Shown here: positions 31,668 through 43,569 of the stretch, piece by piece | Layout of the letters: each line of letters begins with the position of its first letter | How positions within the stretch are numbered: position 1 is the first letter of the stretch | DNA from: Anthonomus grandis grandis | Taxonomy: Eukaryota > Arthropoda > Insecta > Coleoptera > Curculionidae | Direction of reading: 5' to 3' | Assembly: GCF_022605725.1 (NCBI RefSeq) | Contig: NC_065552.1 | Span: 23,702,785-23,766,784 of the forward strand | DNA length: 64,000 bases | Notes under the pieces: generated by a model | Seen by the model: only the letters and a program-made list of their open reading frames with translations | What the model was told of the DNA's origin: nothing | Database searches by the model: none | Translations under genes and position numbers: made by a program

Positions 31668-32719
31668 TTAATGCCAAGGCTGCCTTAAAACTTGTCTAGC
31701 AACAAAATTTCTGTGGTCAGCAGCATCCCTATTATCATTAATATCTTGATTATCGTCATCTTGTCCGGCATCGTTGGGGTTAAAGGTAGTTCTATGTTTA
31801 TTTCAGCTTCGGCAATTAAATTTTTTCCGACCCGAATAAAGTGCACTGTATTATCAATTTTGCTTAATTTGATATGGTACAATTGTCGCTATTTTTGCTT
31901 TAGCAAACCTAAACAATGCTCAATGACATATCGATTTGTTGATAGCTTTAAATTAAGGTTCCGCTCTACCAATTCCGCATATAGAGGAGAATTTTTAAAA
32001 ACTCTGCTATCATGAACAGAGCCAGGATAACCAACAAAAATATCAATAAATCATGATCACAGACCACTTGAATCTGAAAATAATTTTAAAAGGTTGAGTG
32101 AACAAAATAGTTATTTAGGTCAAAAAATAGAATCTTCAGACTATTTCTTATTTAACTGACCTGGATGGAGTAAAAATTCTTTCTATTTAAATATGAGTCT
32201 GGATCATTCTTAGGATTATCAATCTTTATATGAGTACCATCAATAGCCCCAATGGTCCCTGGAAATTCATTTTCTCTGAAATGTTCAATAGTTGTATTTT
32301 CAAGATCAGATGGCCATTTAGTCACATTCTATTTAGGACATGTATCATCCTTTTAAGAACGTAAAAAAGGCAGCTAATTGTGATGTAAAATCTATCTCCA
32401 ACATCTCTAAATGAAGAAGCTTCATGACCAGTAAACCACAAAAAAATTTGTGTTTGTTCATAGGGTGATAGCTTGCCATTTCTACCAGATTGAAAAAACT
32501 CACTTTCTTCTATGGCCAATATCTTGAGCCACTTGTCTGCTAACTCGAAAATGCTCAACAAATTCCTGGTTATTGTACAGTGGTACAGTAACTTCGAGGT
32601 AGCCTGCGTTTTTTGGTCTCCTGTGGCTTTGGAACAGAATATCTACTAGTTCATCATTATCTCGATACATTAGAATCAAATGCATAATTTGAATCCGAAC
32701 TTGAAGAGTCTGATGACAT
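31668..32719 (-). pseudogene. PIF/Harbinger transposase (HARBI1-like), intron-containing
   Basis: ATG at 32719 (MSSDSSSSDSNYAFDSNVSR). After frameshifts come FVEHFRVSRQVAQDIG and KLSPYEQTQIFLWFTGHEAS. The first catalytic Asp lies in TIGAIDGTHIKID (~32250), the second in GYPGSVHDSRVF (~32010), and the Glu in NRYVIEHCLGLLKQ (~31930). An 87 bp intron (32074-32160, GTCAGT...TTTTCAG) restores NFYSIQ-IQVVCDHD in frame. It ends at TAA 31668. At least two or three frameshifts and a stop make it inactive. Neighbouring TIRs at 26827 and 33232 are its own. Confidence 0.85.
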
Positions 32720-34044
32720 TCTGGATTCTGTCAAAACCCGTAATAATTATAATTAGGATATATTTATATACCCAATATATAATGTGAAATTACACATAAT
32801 TTTATTGAATTTTTTATTTACCTACCTTTGGATATTTAATAAATATAGTAGTAAAAACTCCAAAACCAGCCCTAATACTTTGAAAGCAGCAAAAATCAGA
32901 TTTCAATTATCCCACAATGAAACGTGATCAAACCACAAGATCAAACTCCAAATCCGATAGACATTTCTTATTGTTTATCTAAATCGCAAACAAAAAAGAG
33001 AACAGAGAAGAAAACAGAGTTTTGACATATACCTTGCGCATGTCCCGAACCGAAATCCCTAGGAAATTCTACGGACTACTTTCAGTGCTTCGAAACCAAT
33101 TTTCAAACTGAACTTTGTTGTTGCTAGAACAGCTGACAGGTAGTCAGAATCCCGGATTAGTTTTGCTAGAACGCGTACTTTGCGCAGATTCCGGACCGTT
33201 TCTGTATTAATCAACTTCTGCTAGAACAAACCTATTATTTAATGCTACAGACAGAGACGTTTGTAGCAAAAACAAATCCTAAAATAGACTGATGTGTACC
33301 ACCAAGTCAAATGTCTACTATCAAATGTTACTGTCCCTGAAATGAATTGCACTGATCTTTGTGATGTACAAACACCAGTTCAGACCCATCCACACAAACT
33401 TCTTCAGGAGACCGAATCCTTGTGATGCTATAGAATAATGTGTGGTATTGTCAGCAAATAAAGAAATGTGTCCATTTGAAACAGCAACAGGAAAATCAGA
33501 ATAGCTATAAGATCACCTGTTGTCTCCCATTAACGAAGATTTAAATCAGCAAAATGGTCGTGGGCTTCCTGGATTGGATTAAGGTATAATTCCCGTAACA
33601 CACAAAATATTGCGTGAGTATTCTTGGAGTTCTGGAACCCAACGTATGCCCGAATAGCTGCAAGATATAAGCACAGGTGAATTGCACGTAAGTTATACGT
33701 GCATTATCGGCCCTAATAGGTGTGAAGAGGAATCTTCAATAGCTACGAATCTTGCGCAACCAGACAGATTAGATGATATATTGATTGATGTCATGAGTTG
33801 AAAATTTATCTTTAGTGATTTTTACCTGAAGTAACTGCCTCTTCTCCTTGCTTATTAGAAGCTGTTTGTAGACAACGATTATAGTACACATGTTATAAGA
33901 TCTAGTTAGACTTCTTAAGGCGTAAATGGGACATAATGAATACGAGTATTAGTAAGTTAATAATGAACAGGAATGGTGAACGGAGTCAACCTTGTGCAAC
34001 TCTTGGAAATGAAGATCTGGAAAGGTGTTTATTAGTGGTGTAAT

Positions 34045-34145
34045 GTTGTTTGTATTAGTGTTGTATTATATGTGTATTATACAATTGTATTATTATTATT
34101 ATTATAGTATTGTTGTATTATATGTTGTTTGTATTGTTGTTGTTG
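34045..34145. repeat. (TAT/TTG)n low-complexity tract
   Basis: Imperfect trinucleotide-rich run of TTG, TAT and TTA units inside the LINE remnant. It makes an artificial hydrophobic N-terminus for the plus-strand frame that follows. Confidence 0.7.
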
Positions 34146-34169
34146 TTTATATTAGTGGTGTGTGTTTTC

Positions 34170-34439
34170 TGTAAGGACGAGTGGACCAGTCTGGTATCCG
34201 GAAAAGTTCATAAGTTGAATTTGCCTGGAGTTGGACATGTCAAGGTAGATGTGTTGCTCCATTTAGATATGCACCGTCGATTACTCCTTCCGGAATTTCA
34301 AACTACCCAGAAAACACAAGGTAGGGCTTGTCTAGGGTATGTCTTTCCCCGAATTTTTGCACGACCGAATGTGGTCTGTGTTTCGAATGTGATCGTGGTT
34401 CAGTCCTTTCATGCTGACTACGGTTTTAATAATCAGTAA
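34170..34439 (+). other. Unrecognised open frame, GC-richer than surroundings
   Basis: After the simple repeat, 90 codons stay open (KDEWTSLVSGKVHKLNLPGV ... VQSFHADYGFNNQ) with balanced codon use unlike the AT-rich flanks. I do not recognise the protein. It sits inside a minus-strand LINE, so it could be a non-coding insert that happens to be open. An in-phase join to exon 1 after the CTGTAAG acceptor-like site would hit a stop within 13 codons, so it is not the next exon. Confidence 0.2.
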
Positions 34440-34599
34440 AAAACCATATGGGTTTTGAGGCATATAGTTTTATTAAACATACATTCTTTTTATGCTCAAA
34501 CTTTAACCGCAGTATTCTGTGATCGACAGAGTCGAATGCCTTTGATAGATCACAGAACACTGAGGCACATTTTTTGCTAAATCAAGAAAGAAAAATAAA

Positions 34600-36225
34600 A
34601 TATACACCGCATAAAGTGTTAAAGAAAACACCTTTACCTCTCGTAACAGTGCTATCAAACTGCCGTCGCCGCCCTATCAATTTAGGCCCACAATTATTTA
34701 TTTAAAGCCGTAACCAGACCTTAATGACAGGTTTAAGGTATAGATTTAAACGACGGATAGATAGTATCGAAGACTTTTTCTCGGAACCAGTTCTTTTGAA
34801 TAAACCACCCAGATGACTGATAGTGTCTGTGTAAGTTATACGTACACAAAGAAAAGTAGATTTATATTGAAATCGAACAGATTGCGTAAAGTGGCGCTTT
34901 ATGAAAAATATGTTGATGCTGTAAAAAATAAATGAATAGATGATTGAAAGGAAATTGATGGATGACGTGTATTCTGGTTAGAGAAATATCTATAGTGGAA
35001 TGAAAGCAGGACATTTAATACACAAATACCAGATTAATAATCTGCAAACCTGTCTGGTACAGCAAATTCAGTGCTTATGTATTGGCGGTTCACTTCTCGG
35101 GAAAGTCCATAATTTTTATTTTGTAATTTGATATCCTTAGATCTGGAAACTTTGCTAGGACCCCTACGGGAGACATTTCTGCTAAAGTTTTTATAATAGG
35201 CCCTAAGAAAATTCTTCTAGAAGATACTGTTGGGACGATACCACCAAGAATGAAATTTACGCTACTTACCGCTCGGTGTGACGACGAAACTCTTAATTAT
35301 AAAAAACGTTCCGTAAACAAAACTAGTTGCCTGAGTCGTATCGTAGCGGCTCGACCATAATTCAAACCCAGAGATCTTTTATCTCCGTTCCTGCCACGTC
35401 ATTCGCGCCTAAGTAGTCGTATATTTCTGTCTGACCACCTAACGGGCTACTTCAAACGTCCAAGGAACGATCAATATATATTTTGCTATTTATTTTAATA
35501 TGTTACTGAAGTATTTTGACCATATCTGCGTAGATACGAAAGTGGATCAAATATTAATCCGAATTTTAGGCACTTACAGTGTACTGGGAAAAGCGCTTGG
35601 TGAGTAAAGACAGCAAAAGCTGTTCACAGAAGGAAAATAGGGGGTATTCCAAAGCACCTAGATAATAAAAAGATAAAAGACATCATATTACATTTATCTT
35701 CATTTTTGCTTGCTGTTTGAGTTTTCCAGATACCGTGTTTTGATGATTTCTAAATTGTTTCTTATATACAACTGCAAATAAAAATCCACAAATTACAGAC
35801 TGAAATTTGAAATTATTGGTTTAAACCATATTTACCGAAACTCGCCTCGCTATGTTTCCAGAGATGGTTGCAAACATGTGTACAAAATATATATAAACGA
35901 TGGACATGCAATTCTTTGCATGTAACTGAATTTCAAACAAAAATATCCATTTATTTTTCTATTCGGTCGTCGCTCACTTTAATAGGAAAACTGTCTACTG
36001 TGCGACAGATATTGAGTTGATTTAGAGTCCACACAATTACTCTATAGACCTTTAGTTAAAAAGCCGTACATACGTATAAATATTATCCTAAAAGTATTAG
36101 CGAAGAGATGCTACATTTATTTTATCTCAAGCTTCAAACCTACGAGCAGCGATCAGTATAAATTATGTAATGATTAGGGTCCTCCTCTCAGGTAAGTCTG
36201 AGATCGTTCTTCTGTGCCGAGAAAG
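34600..36225. other. Spacer without recognised elements
   Basis: Includes moderately GC-rich patches (35150-35460) with no frame or motif that I recognise on either strand. Confidence 0.35.
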
Positions 36226-36229
36226 CAAC

Positions 36230-36560
36230 TAGGCTTCCTTCGCTTTCGTTCGACTTGACAGAGTAGTTCCTTAGCTTGTCGGCATCTTCTCTCAGTCTGA
36301 TGTAAGATTCTGCAGCGACTAGTGGGAGTTTCCCTCCACTATTGTGCCTAGGAACTCAACTTAACCGAACTGCCTTCCTGTCACCCAACTTGTTTAGAGC
36401 ATCTTGAACCTGTTTGGAACTCTAAATGCCTCAGAAGCTTGTCCATGACTAGACATCAGAGTATTGGTGACGGGCAGCTCATTTGCGGGTAACAACTACT
36501 CACTCTGATCTCTATTTGGTGAGCTCTTTCACCAAATCACCTGGGAAGCGGGGGTTACTA
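36230..36560 (-). pseudogene. Possible RNase H remnant of a LINE or LTR element
   Basis: Minus-strand reading around 36430-36340 gives VQDALNKLGDRKAVRLS, a stop, then VPRHN. This resembles the RNase H segment in which a hydrophobic strand precedes WVPGH.G..GNE. The match is short and the key GNE-AD residues are not seen. GC content is above the flanks. Confidence 0.35.
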
Positions 36561-36564
36561 ACCT

Positions 36565-37175
36565 GTAGGGCCTCAAAATGACATTCAACGTCAAAGAAAA
36601 GCGCTAGTGCGACTTATTTATTGTTGATGAGACGTTTTGCATTTACAACTATTTATTATTAAGCTTGGTTGGAGAAGCATCTTGACCATATGCCAATTTG
36701 ATCGTCGAATACATTTTATAGGAACCAATTTTCTTTAAAAGTTGATAACGAAGGTTTATAGAGATTGAACGTTTATAGTTTGGATATCATTAATTCACAA
36801 CTACCAGCAGATCCTACGATGACAATAAGAAATACACAGAAATTCAGCACGAAAAAACCCTCGCAAAGATTAAAGAAAGTAATGCGTTTTCTTAAAGTAA
36901 AAGAAAATATATTGAAAGGATAGCTTTCCTTTTAAGATTTCAGAAATCCCAATTTGATTGAATCCACTCGCCTTCGCTCTTTAAGGTGGCTTCGCTACAA
37001 GCTGAATGCGTAATTTTTCTCCCCCAGGCCTCTCTGAACCCGCTATATGGCTTAGACGTGCGTTTTCTTAACCCGTAAATGAATTCGTCTTTTTATAAAG
37101 GCTTGTAATTGAAAATTGTAAGTGGAGCCTTTATATTATTATTAGGGGTTTTTCTTTAATAGTTCTCGAGTTGGG
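36565..37175. other. Spacer
   Basis: No repeats or motifs recognised. Confidence 0.35.
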
Positions 37176-37179
37176 AAAG

Positions 37180-38210
37180 TGTCCCACTTTTGATTTAATA
37201 CTGGATTGAACTTCTCTTACTTTTTTCTTTAGTTTCTATATAAACGATACAGAATCCCGCTTTGGGTTCAGCAATTATAACGTATTTGCTGATGAGGTAC
37301 CGATGATGCTAATAATTGAAATATAAACTGACGACCCTAAAAGTGATCTTTTTTGTGAGAAGACCATTTCTTCTCACAAAAAAGGTCACAGAACAATACT
37401 TCAATCTATCACATGAAATCAATACTTTCTCTAGTTGATCTTGACATAATTCTCGACACTACTCTATATTGAATATTTTAGAGCATTGAGAATGTTAGAA
37501 TTCCTTAAACGAAGTACTTATAAGAAACTCCATAAACACTCTCACGATTCAATATAGCACCCCAATTTCTAAATAGATAACTCGGGATCGATCGTGCAAT
37601 CTCGACACTTTTCTCTTTACCTGCGTTATTAACCCGTTAACCTGATGATACTGCACGTCTTTTTTCTGGAAGAACTTGGGAAGAGGCTTCTTCTCATATC
37701 ATCAGAGAGCAGGGATGGGTCTCAGTGGCGCGCATGGCTGAATGATAATTTGACCTTAATTTGTCAAAAACATTTTTTATTACATTTTCACCTACATTAT
37801 CTGACCAGCCAAGTGGGAACCACTATCAATTTCATTCATATGTGATTGTAAAAAGATCATTAGAACAGATAAAATTAAGTGTCTAGGCGTATTGGATAAA
37901 CATCTAAAATTGCATGCACATATCATTTATAGAAATAAAATTCGCAACATATTTTATTAAGTTCTACCTATTACGTGAAATCCTTAACATCAAAATGTTG
38001 ATTATTTTGTATACCTCATTGGTAGAGTTGATGCTTAGTTAGCTATTGGTGGGTGGTGTAGTCTGCACAATTCTAACCTAAGACCTGAATTTGTCAGAAC
38101 TCTGTATTTGTCAACTTACTAATAAGTTAATTTTAAAAACATGGTCAAAAAAAATTTTAGGAACCAATTCAAGTTTCTAAGGAGTCTAGGAAAAAATTAA
38201 TTAATAATTA
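37180..38210 (+). pseudogene. Decayed LINE RT, C-terminal half
   Basis: Plus strand. NYNVFADEVPMM (~37280-37315) is a decayed FADD box. IKCLGVLDKHLKLHAHI (37870-37920) follows, then LNIKMLIILYTSLVELMLS near 37990-38040, the conserved C-terminal helix region. A helix resembling the LLF.IYIND segment lies at 37215-37250. Multiple frameshifts. Confidence 0.65.
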
Positions 38211-38222
38211 AATATTGTTATA

Positions 38223-38977
38223 CAGGGTGGTGCGTCGCCGAGCGGGGAACATAGGAGATTAAAGAAAGTAAGTAAGTTTTAACGGGGTCAATTACTGGCT
38301 TTCCTGTACATTTTACAGAAAAAATGTAAGATAACTTTTTTAAGAGACCAATCTGGCAAACCCTCGTACAAAGTTTCAAAAAGTTTTAATAAGCGAATCC
38401 TGAATTATTCAATTAAATGTAATTGCAAAATTACCAAATTTTCGGTTTAGGTAAAACCAGTATAACCAGGTAAAACCTTTGTCAAATCTGACGTACAGCC
38501 GAATACAAGAAATTTTTTTTTCGTTTTATCAATCTCACAACCATGCATTCAAAGTAAGACACGTTAAACATTACTTTTTTATCTAAACTTTTATTTAATA
38601 TAACGATGAAGTTAAACCAATAACAATTATTATGGATTATTAAAAAAATAATTTTATCATACTTAGAATTTAATTAAACTGTCACTGATTTATTGGCAGT
38701 TATTATTTTCCTCACGTCAGTGACAATATTCATTTTACTGGTGCCCGTTTGGTTTAACCTGAACCGAAAATTTGCTAATTTTGCAATTACATTTAATTGA
38801 ATAATTCAAGATTCGCTTATTAAAATTTTTTGAAACTTTGCACAAAGGTTTGCCAGATTGGTCTCCTCAAAAAGTTATTTTACGTTTTTTCTATAAAATG
38901 TACAGGGAAGCCTATAATTGACCCCCTTAAAATTTACATGGGTTTTCTTATGTTCCACTCGGCGACGCACCACCCGG
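38223..38977. mobile_element. 755 bp MITE with ~240 bp TIRs
   Basis: Left end CAGGGTGGTGCGTCGCCGAG (after TA 38221-38222); right end is its near reverse complement (CTCGGCGACGCACCACCCGG, before TA 38978-38979). The inverted repeats extend to about 38465 and 38755, including the block TTTTGCAATTACATTTAATT in both arms. The core is AT-rich and non-coding. The right terminal CTG has become CGG. Terminal CAGGGTG plus TA duplication place it with Tc1/mariner-type MITEs. Confidence 0.85.
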
Positions 38978-39059
38978 TATATGCAAAATATACTAACTTA
39001 CATTATTCGAGGGACCATCTTTCCGCTCTTGAAACTGCCACACAGTCTGTCAAACATCC

Positions 39060-39480
39060 TATATATAGAGAGTATTGAAAGGATATCATGTCTTTTGAAG
39101 ACTTACTATCATCAAAATTTCTGAGACCTTACTCCAAAAATAAAGTCTTTCTCTGATCGAGATGTAACATTAAGAATTTAATAACTCACTAACATTATCT
39201 TTAATTTGGCCTTCAGATACATTTGTTATAGACCATTACTGTCTTTTCTTTATTAAATCTCTTTTATTTGCACCTGGTCAAAAAGCCTTTAGGATGAGAT
39301 ATTCCAACAGAAGTATTATCTGCAAAATTTACTGTCAGTCCGAAAAAAGACACGGCATTTATATTTATAAAATCTTGTTGTAAAAAGTGGTGCAAGCATT
39401 GGACCTTGTGGTAATTTCATGAAGATTTGACACATATCCGTTGACTTCTTAAATACTTTTTAGAAGATAAGCCGGAATAG
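39060..39480 (-). pseudogene. Small LINE RT remnant
   Basis: Minus-strand readings near 39420-39330 give PQGPMLAPLF and VNFADNTSVGIS, the PQG and FADD motifs of a non-LTR RT, closely spaced as in real elements. Little else survives. Confidence 0.55.
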
Positions 39481-39489
39481 TGAAATATC

Positions 39490-39726
39490 TTGGTGAGATT
39501 TGCATCGTACAAGGTGCGCGACACGGTATTAAAGAGCAGAAAAAATCTTAAAAATACGGGATTGCAAATAAAAGAAGACCTAACAAAATTTCGACTTGGG
39601 TTACTTCAAACGGCTGTCGAGCGATTTTCAAAAAACAATGCATGGGTATTAAACGGAAATGTTTTCGTAAAAAAAAGTGATGTGGTGCACCGTGTTAATA
39701 ACAAACTGGACTTGGATACACTATAA
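39490..39726 (+). pseudogene. LINE ORF1 C-terminus
   Basis: Plus-strand frame of 79 codons reading VRFASYKVRDTVLKSRKNLK, GLQIKEDLTKFRLGLLQTAV and VLNGNVFVKKSDVVHRVNNK. This is the C-terminal nucleic-acid-binding part of ORF1 in several Jockey/CR1-group LINEs (VRF.SYK.R..I...RKNL...G..I.EDLT). It lies upstream and in the same orientation as the endonuclease/RT frames and marks the 5'-truncated start of one element. Confidence 0.65.
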
Positions 39727-40306
39727 TCCAACTCTTATTAATAAAACTGTGGCTAGTGAGCTTTAACGAGATATAATGAGGCTCAAACTTGATACTAGGT
39801 ATTGGATTTACTTAACAAAAATAAATAAAGGTAAATCTGCATTGTTACTATTTTTTAGTTTGTTCTGGGGTACTTATCTATTTACCTATGCGTTTATTTT
39901 ATTATTTTTCCTGAAAAAATCCTTATTGCTTTAATATACATATATATTAATTTGATTAAGACTTTATTAATGAGAGTATGTATACCCTAGAAATTTTAAA
40001 TTATTAATTTGGACTGTGTTATACATGTTTGTACATTATGGTGTTGGTACTTATGCAAACTTTAAATATATTACATTGGGCGGTTGTCAACAAAATCACA
40101 TACATACTTACATAATATGCTGAGTTTTTTGTTTTACTTATTTCAATTAATTCTAAATGTTTACAAATCATGTTTTTTTTGTTTGTGGAGTTATTTTGGG
40201 AATTTTTTCAAAAATAGTTTTTTTGTTATTTTTTTCTCTAGGGGTATGGAGCGCGCAAAATTGGGGCTAACTACGCATAATAGGGAGTCAGGGAAAATGT
40301 GGTGGT

Positions 40307-41422
40307 ATGTTTGGGAATATGGCTGATCACTTGTCTTCTCAACATCGAGAAAATGTATATAATTATGTGTCAAATGATAACTATCTTACAGACTTGCAGG
40401 GTTTTTTGGTGGGTCATTTTAATGTGAGATCGATAAATACACGATTTGACGAGTCCAAAAATTATATGTCAGAATATAAATTTGATATACTGCGTTTAAC
40501 TGAAACATGGTTAAATCCAGGTATACCTAATAACTTGTATAATATTCCTGGATATAGATTTGTCAGGCAAGATAGGGCTCAAAGGGGAGGCGGGGTAGCA
40601 CTGTATATTAATAAAAACATAAGTTTTGCGCTAGTTGATCTAAATCAAAATTTATTTGAATATATAGCTATAAAATTTATAATTAAAAACAAAAATTATA
40701 TTTTTATCAATATTTATAAAGCACCCACAGTGAGCAATTCTTTATTTCTTGATCAATTTGAGGATATGTTAGGTAACTTATCTGTCAACTATGACAATAT
40801 TATTATAGTGGGCGACTTTAATATAAACCTCTTAAGTAACTCTACCTACCCCAACAAGCTTAGGCAGTTATTACAAATATTTCAATATACTCAGCACATT
40901 CAGGAACCTACTAGATTTGACTTTACACATCAGACACATAGCCTCATTGATTTTATAATCACAGGTCAAAATATTAATTGTACAAAATCTGGATCCCTGG
41001 CTATTTGTCAAAGTATTACGGATCACAATTTAATATATTCTCTTCTCAAAATATCAAAAAATCATAATAAGTTTAAAACTATTACTTTTAGAGATTACAA
41101 TAGCATTAACATTGACACATTTATAAACCAAGGGAAGTTAATATCTTGGGATCGATTGTATAGGGCTAACGATGTAAATGAAAAAGTTTCCATTTTAAAT
41201 TCCACTTTAATACAAATAACAAATGAACATGCTTCCTTAAAAACTAAAAAAATTCTTGAAAAGTGTTACTTACCCTGGATAACAGATAATGTTGAAAAGT
41301 TAATAAAATTAAGAGATAATGCCCACAGAAAATTTTTAAGAACAAAATTAGATCAACATTTACAGTATTACAGACAGCTTCGAAACTTCACAAAACATGC
41401 AATTGCTAGGGAAAAAATTTAA
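40307..41422 (+). pseudogene. LINE ORF2 N-terminal part: APE endonuclease
   Basis: 371-codon frame. The apurinic-type endonuclease covers about residues 35-250 with all usual catalytic motifs visible: GHFNVRSI (Asn), LRLTETWLN (Glu), RGGGVALYI, IIVGDFNINLL (Asp/Asn), SLIDFII and SITDHNLIYS (Asp-His, here TDH in place of SDH). It nicks target DNA to prime reverse transcription. The frame ends just after an A/T run (41415-41430), where a frameshift separates it from the RT frame; the linker reading AFWSTAKKLHLTS continues in another frame. Confidence 0.88.
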
Positions 41423-41670
41423 TTTTTTAATACTTTTGCGAAGAGTAATGGAAGGGCTTTTTGGAGTACAGCAAAAAAACTTCATCTTACATCTAAAAAT
41501 AATCAAATAGACATTCCGGAAACTCTTAATAACGCCACTCATATACATGATTTTTTTTAGAAACAGATAATGAGCCTAATACAGTACCAAATCATCTCAT
41601 TGACTTTTATAAGAACACCAAACTAATTACTCATATTAATTTAAAATTCAAATTAATTACCCATGAAAAT

Positions 41671-43032
41671 TTGTTTAAAATTATTTCTAAAATAAAATCT
41701 AATACTGTTGGCGAGGACCTTTTATTAATAAGGGATATAAAATTGTGTCTACCCTTTTGTGCGAATGCTATTGTAAATGTTATTAATTCTTGCATATTAA
41801 CTTCAACTTATCCAACAATCTGGAAAACTGCAAAAATTTTACCACTACCTAAAACTAACGATCCAAAAACCCTTAAAGATATAAGACCAATTAGTACACT
41901 TTCTGCTATGTCAAAAATATTTGAAAAGCATATCTACTCACAAATTGAGTCATTCATAGAACAGCAAAATATAGTCCCAACCTGCCAATCTGGTTTTAGA
42001 AAGAATTTTAGCACAACATCAGCACTAACTAATATCCTCAATGATATAAGAGAAAATCAAGAACAAACAAATAGTACTTGCATGACACTTTTAGATTTTA
42101 GTAAAGCTTTCGACACGGTGCATCTTTATGTAGCAGATATGTACAGGAGTGTTAAATTTTGTAAATTCAATCAATTTGCCGACGACACCCAACTTACTAT
42201 ACCTGTAGTGAAGAGTAATGTGATAGAAGCTAAAGAAAAACTTACTAATGACTTAGACCAATTATTCTTATATTCGAAGAACCATAATTTAAAATTAAAC
42301 GCAAATAAATCTAAAATTCTTATAATAAACAAAGATAAACAACTTCGTGAACAAATTGAACAAATATTTCAGGTACATTTAAATAATAATACTATACCAG
42401 TCCTTCAAAATGCAAAAAATTTGGGGGTTATTTTTGACACAGACCTATCTTTTCAGCAACACATAAATAGTAAACTTTCCACTGCATATTTAAGACTTAA
42501 AAATATTAATTATAATGAAAAGTATCTACCTCAAAAACAAAAATATTTTTTATGTAATTATCTGGTTCTGTCCCTGTTTGACTATTGTGATGTTGTCTAT
42601 GGTGACTCGCTATCATTGGTAACTAAAAGATCCATTCAAAAGATGCAAAACTGGTGTATGAGGTTATCATATAATATATCTTATAGAGAGCATATAACGC
42701 CCTATCTAAATGAATTTAAAATTTTAAATATGGCCAACAGACGAAAACAATATTTTTACTGTCTCATACACAGAGTAATAAATACTAGAAAACCCCCCTA
42801 CCTTTTAGAAAAATTTAAACCGCTTCCAAGAACTACTTTAGGGCTACAGCGTACCGCCAATGACCAAATCTATATTGTACCCCACCATAGAACTTCATGC
42901 TATGAAAAAAGTTTTGCATACACTGCTGTTAAAATGTGGAATAGCTTGACACAAGTCCTTAAGAATTCAAAATTTTTGTTTTTTAAAAATTCAATAAATA
43001 AGATCCTATTGGAAGAACAGGCTAGGTTATAA
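41671..43032 (+). pseudogene. LINE ORF2 reverse transcriptase with in-frame internal deletion
   Basis: 453-codon frame. RT entry motif KDIRPISTLSAMSKIFEKHI (~41876), SGFRKNFSTTSALTNIL, and motif A TLLDFSKAFDTVH (42088-42122), which jumps straight to LYVADMYRSV and NQFADDTQL (42170-42199). About 80-90 residues including the PQG motif are missing, yet the frame stays open. The C-terminal region is complete: NLGVIFDTDLSFQQHIN, LFDYCDVVYGDS and RTTLGLQRTANDQIYIVPHH. The lost segment contains essential palm residues, so no activity is expected. Confidence 0.9.
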
Positions 43033-43569
43033 GTTTTAAAAGTCACATAAATAAATTTAAGTACTTAAATAAGATCAATATTATAATAACTTCGATTGAG
43101 ATTTTTTATTTTTTATTTGATTTTTTATTTTTTTATTTCATATTGTTTCTAATATTCTGCCACGCCCTGACTTATCCCTAAAATCTAACTGTCATCAAGA
43201 CTCGTTTTCCTTCTGCGCGCTCCCATTCTCTTCAGAACTCTTACTTTTAATTTGTCTTTTTGTTTTTTGTTTTCTTTTGTTTTTTTTTTTGGGAATTATT
43301 TTATTAAGTAGTTTTTTATTTATTTCTCTTTGCATACTTTATATGTACTATTTTTTTAATTTATTTTTTGTATTTATTATAGTAGCTATTTATTAGGTTA
43401 AGGGTCCTTTCGCAGGCGTCCGCTCAGCGGTCACTGTTACCGGTTTTGTAATCGTGAATTGGTCCTTTTTTGTCAACTGTGTATATTATATGTAACTAAA
43501 TGATACATGTATTTTTTACTTTTGGCAAAATAAACAATTTTGAATTGAATTGAATTGAACTTTTTCTAT

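Larger units (their letters stand above)
26827..33232 (-). mobile_element. PIF/Harbinger transposon, split by later insertions
   Basis: GGTTTATTCTAGCAG at 26827 matches the reverse complement of the end at 33232 (GGTTTGTTCTAGCAG) at 14 of 15 positions. GCTAGAAC is repeated subterminally near 33132, 33167 and 33220. The interior holds a Harbinger transposase (31668-32719). Subtracting the foldback/mariner nest (27481-29387) and the LINE (about 29400-31640) leaves roughly 2.3 kb, a normal size for an insect Harbinger. The 3 bp target duplication is ambiguous (ATT on both sides if the end includes one more base; TTA versus TAT otherwise). Confidence 0.75.
33280..34580 (-). pseudogene. Decayed LINE RT with an insert
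   Basis: Minus-strand order: CASVFCDLSKAFDSVDHRIL (34570-34500), then a GVPQG-like VAQG.LRSPFLFIINL (~34005-33950), then GHISLFADNTTHYS (~33455-33410), the FADD box. The gap between motif A and the PQG motif is about 230 bp longer than usual; 34040-34440 contains a simple-repeat tract and a foreign-looking segment. Confidence 0.7.
39490..43560 (+). mobile_element. Best preserved LINE in the window
   Basis: Plus-strand element containing an ORF1 end (39490-39726), ~580 bp spacer, endonuclease frame (40307-41422), RT frame (41671-43032), 3' untranslated region and a short tandem tail (GAATT)n at 43540-43560 preceded by AATAAA (about 43530). The tandem 3' tail instead of poly(A) fits CR1/Jockey-group elements. 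5' truncation and an internal RT deletion make it non-autonomous. Confidence 0.85.

Noticed and set aside
34110..34175. Apparent signal peptide (MLYYMLFVLLLLF...)
   Set aside because: Encoded by a TAT/TTG simple repeat, so the hydrophobicity is a repeat artefact.
34170..34260. CTGTAAG acceptor as second host exon
   Set aside because: In the phase required by exon 1 the frame ends at TAA after 13 codons.
38830..39124. Two overlapping plus-strand frames
   Set aside because: They cover the right arm of the 755 bp MITE and its flank; no domain.
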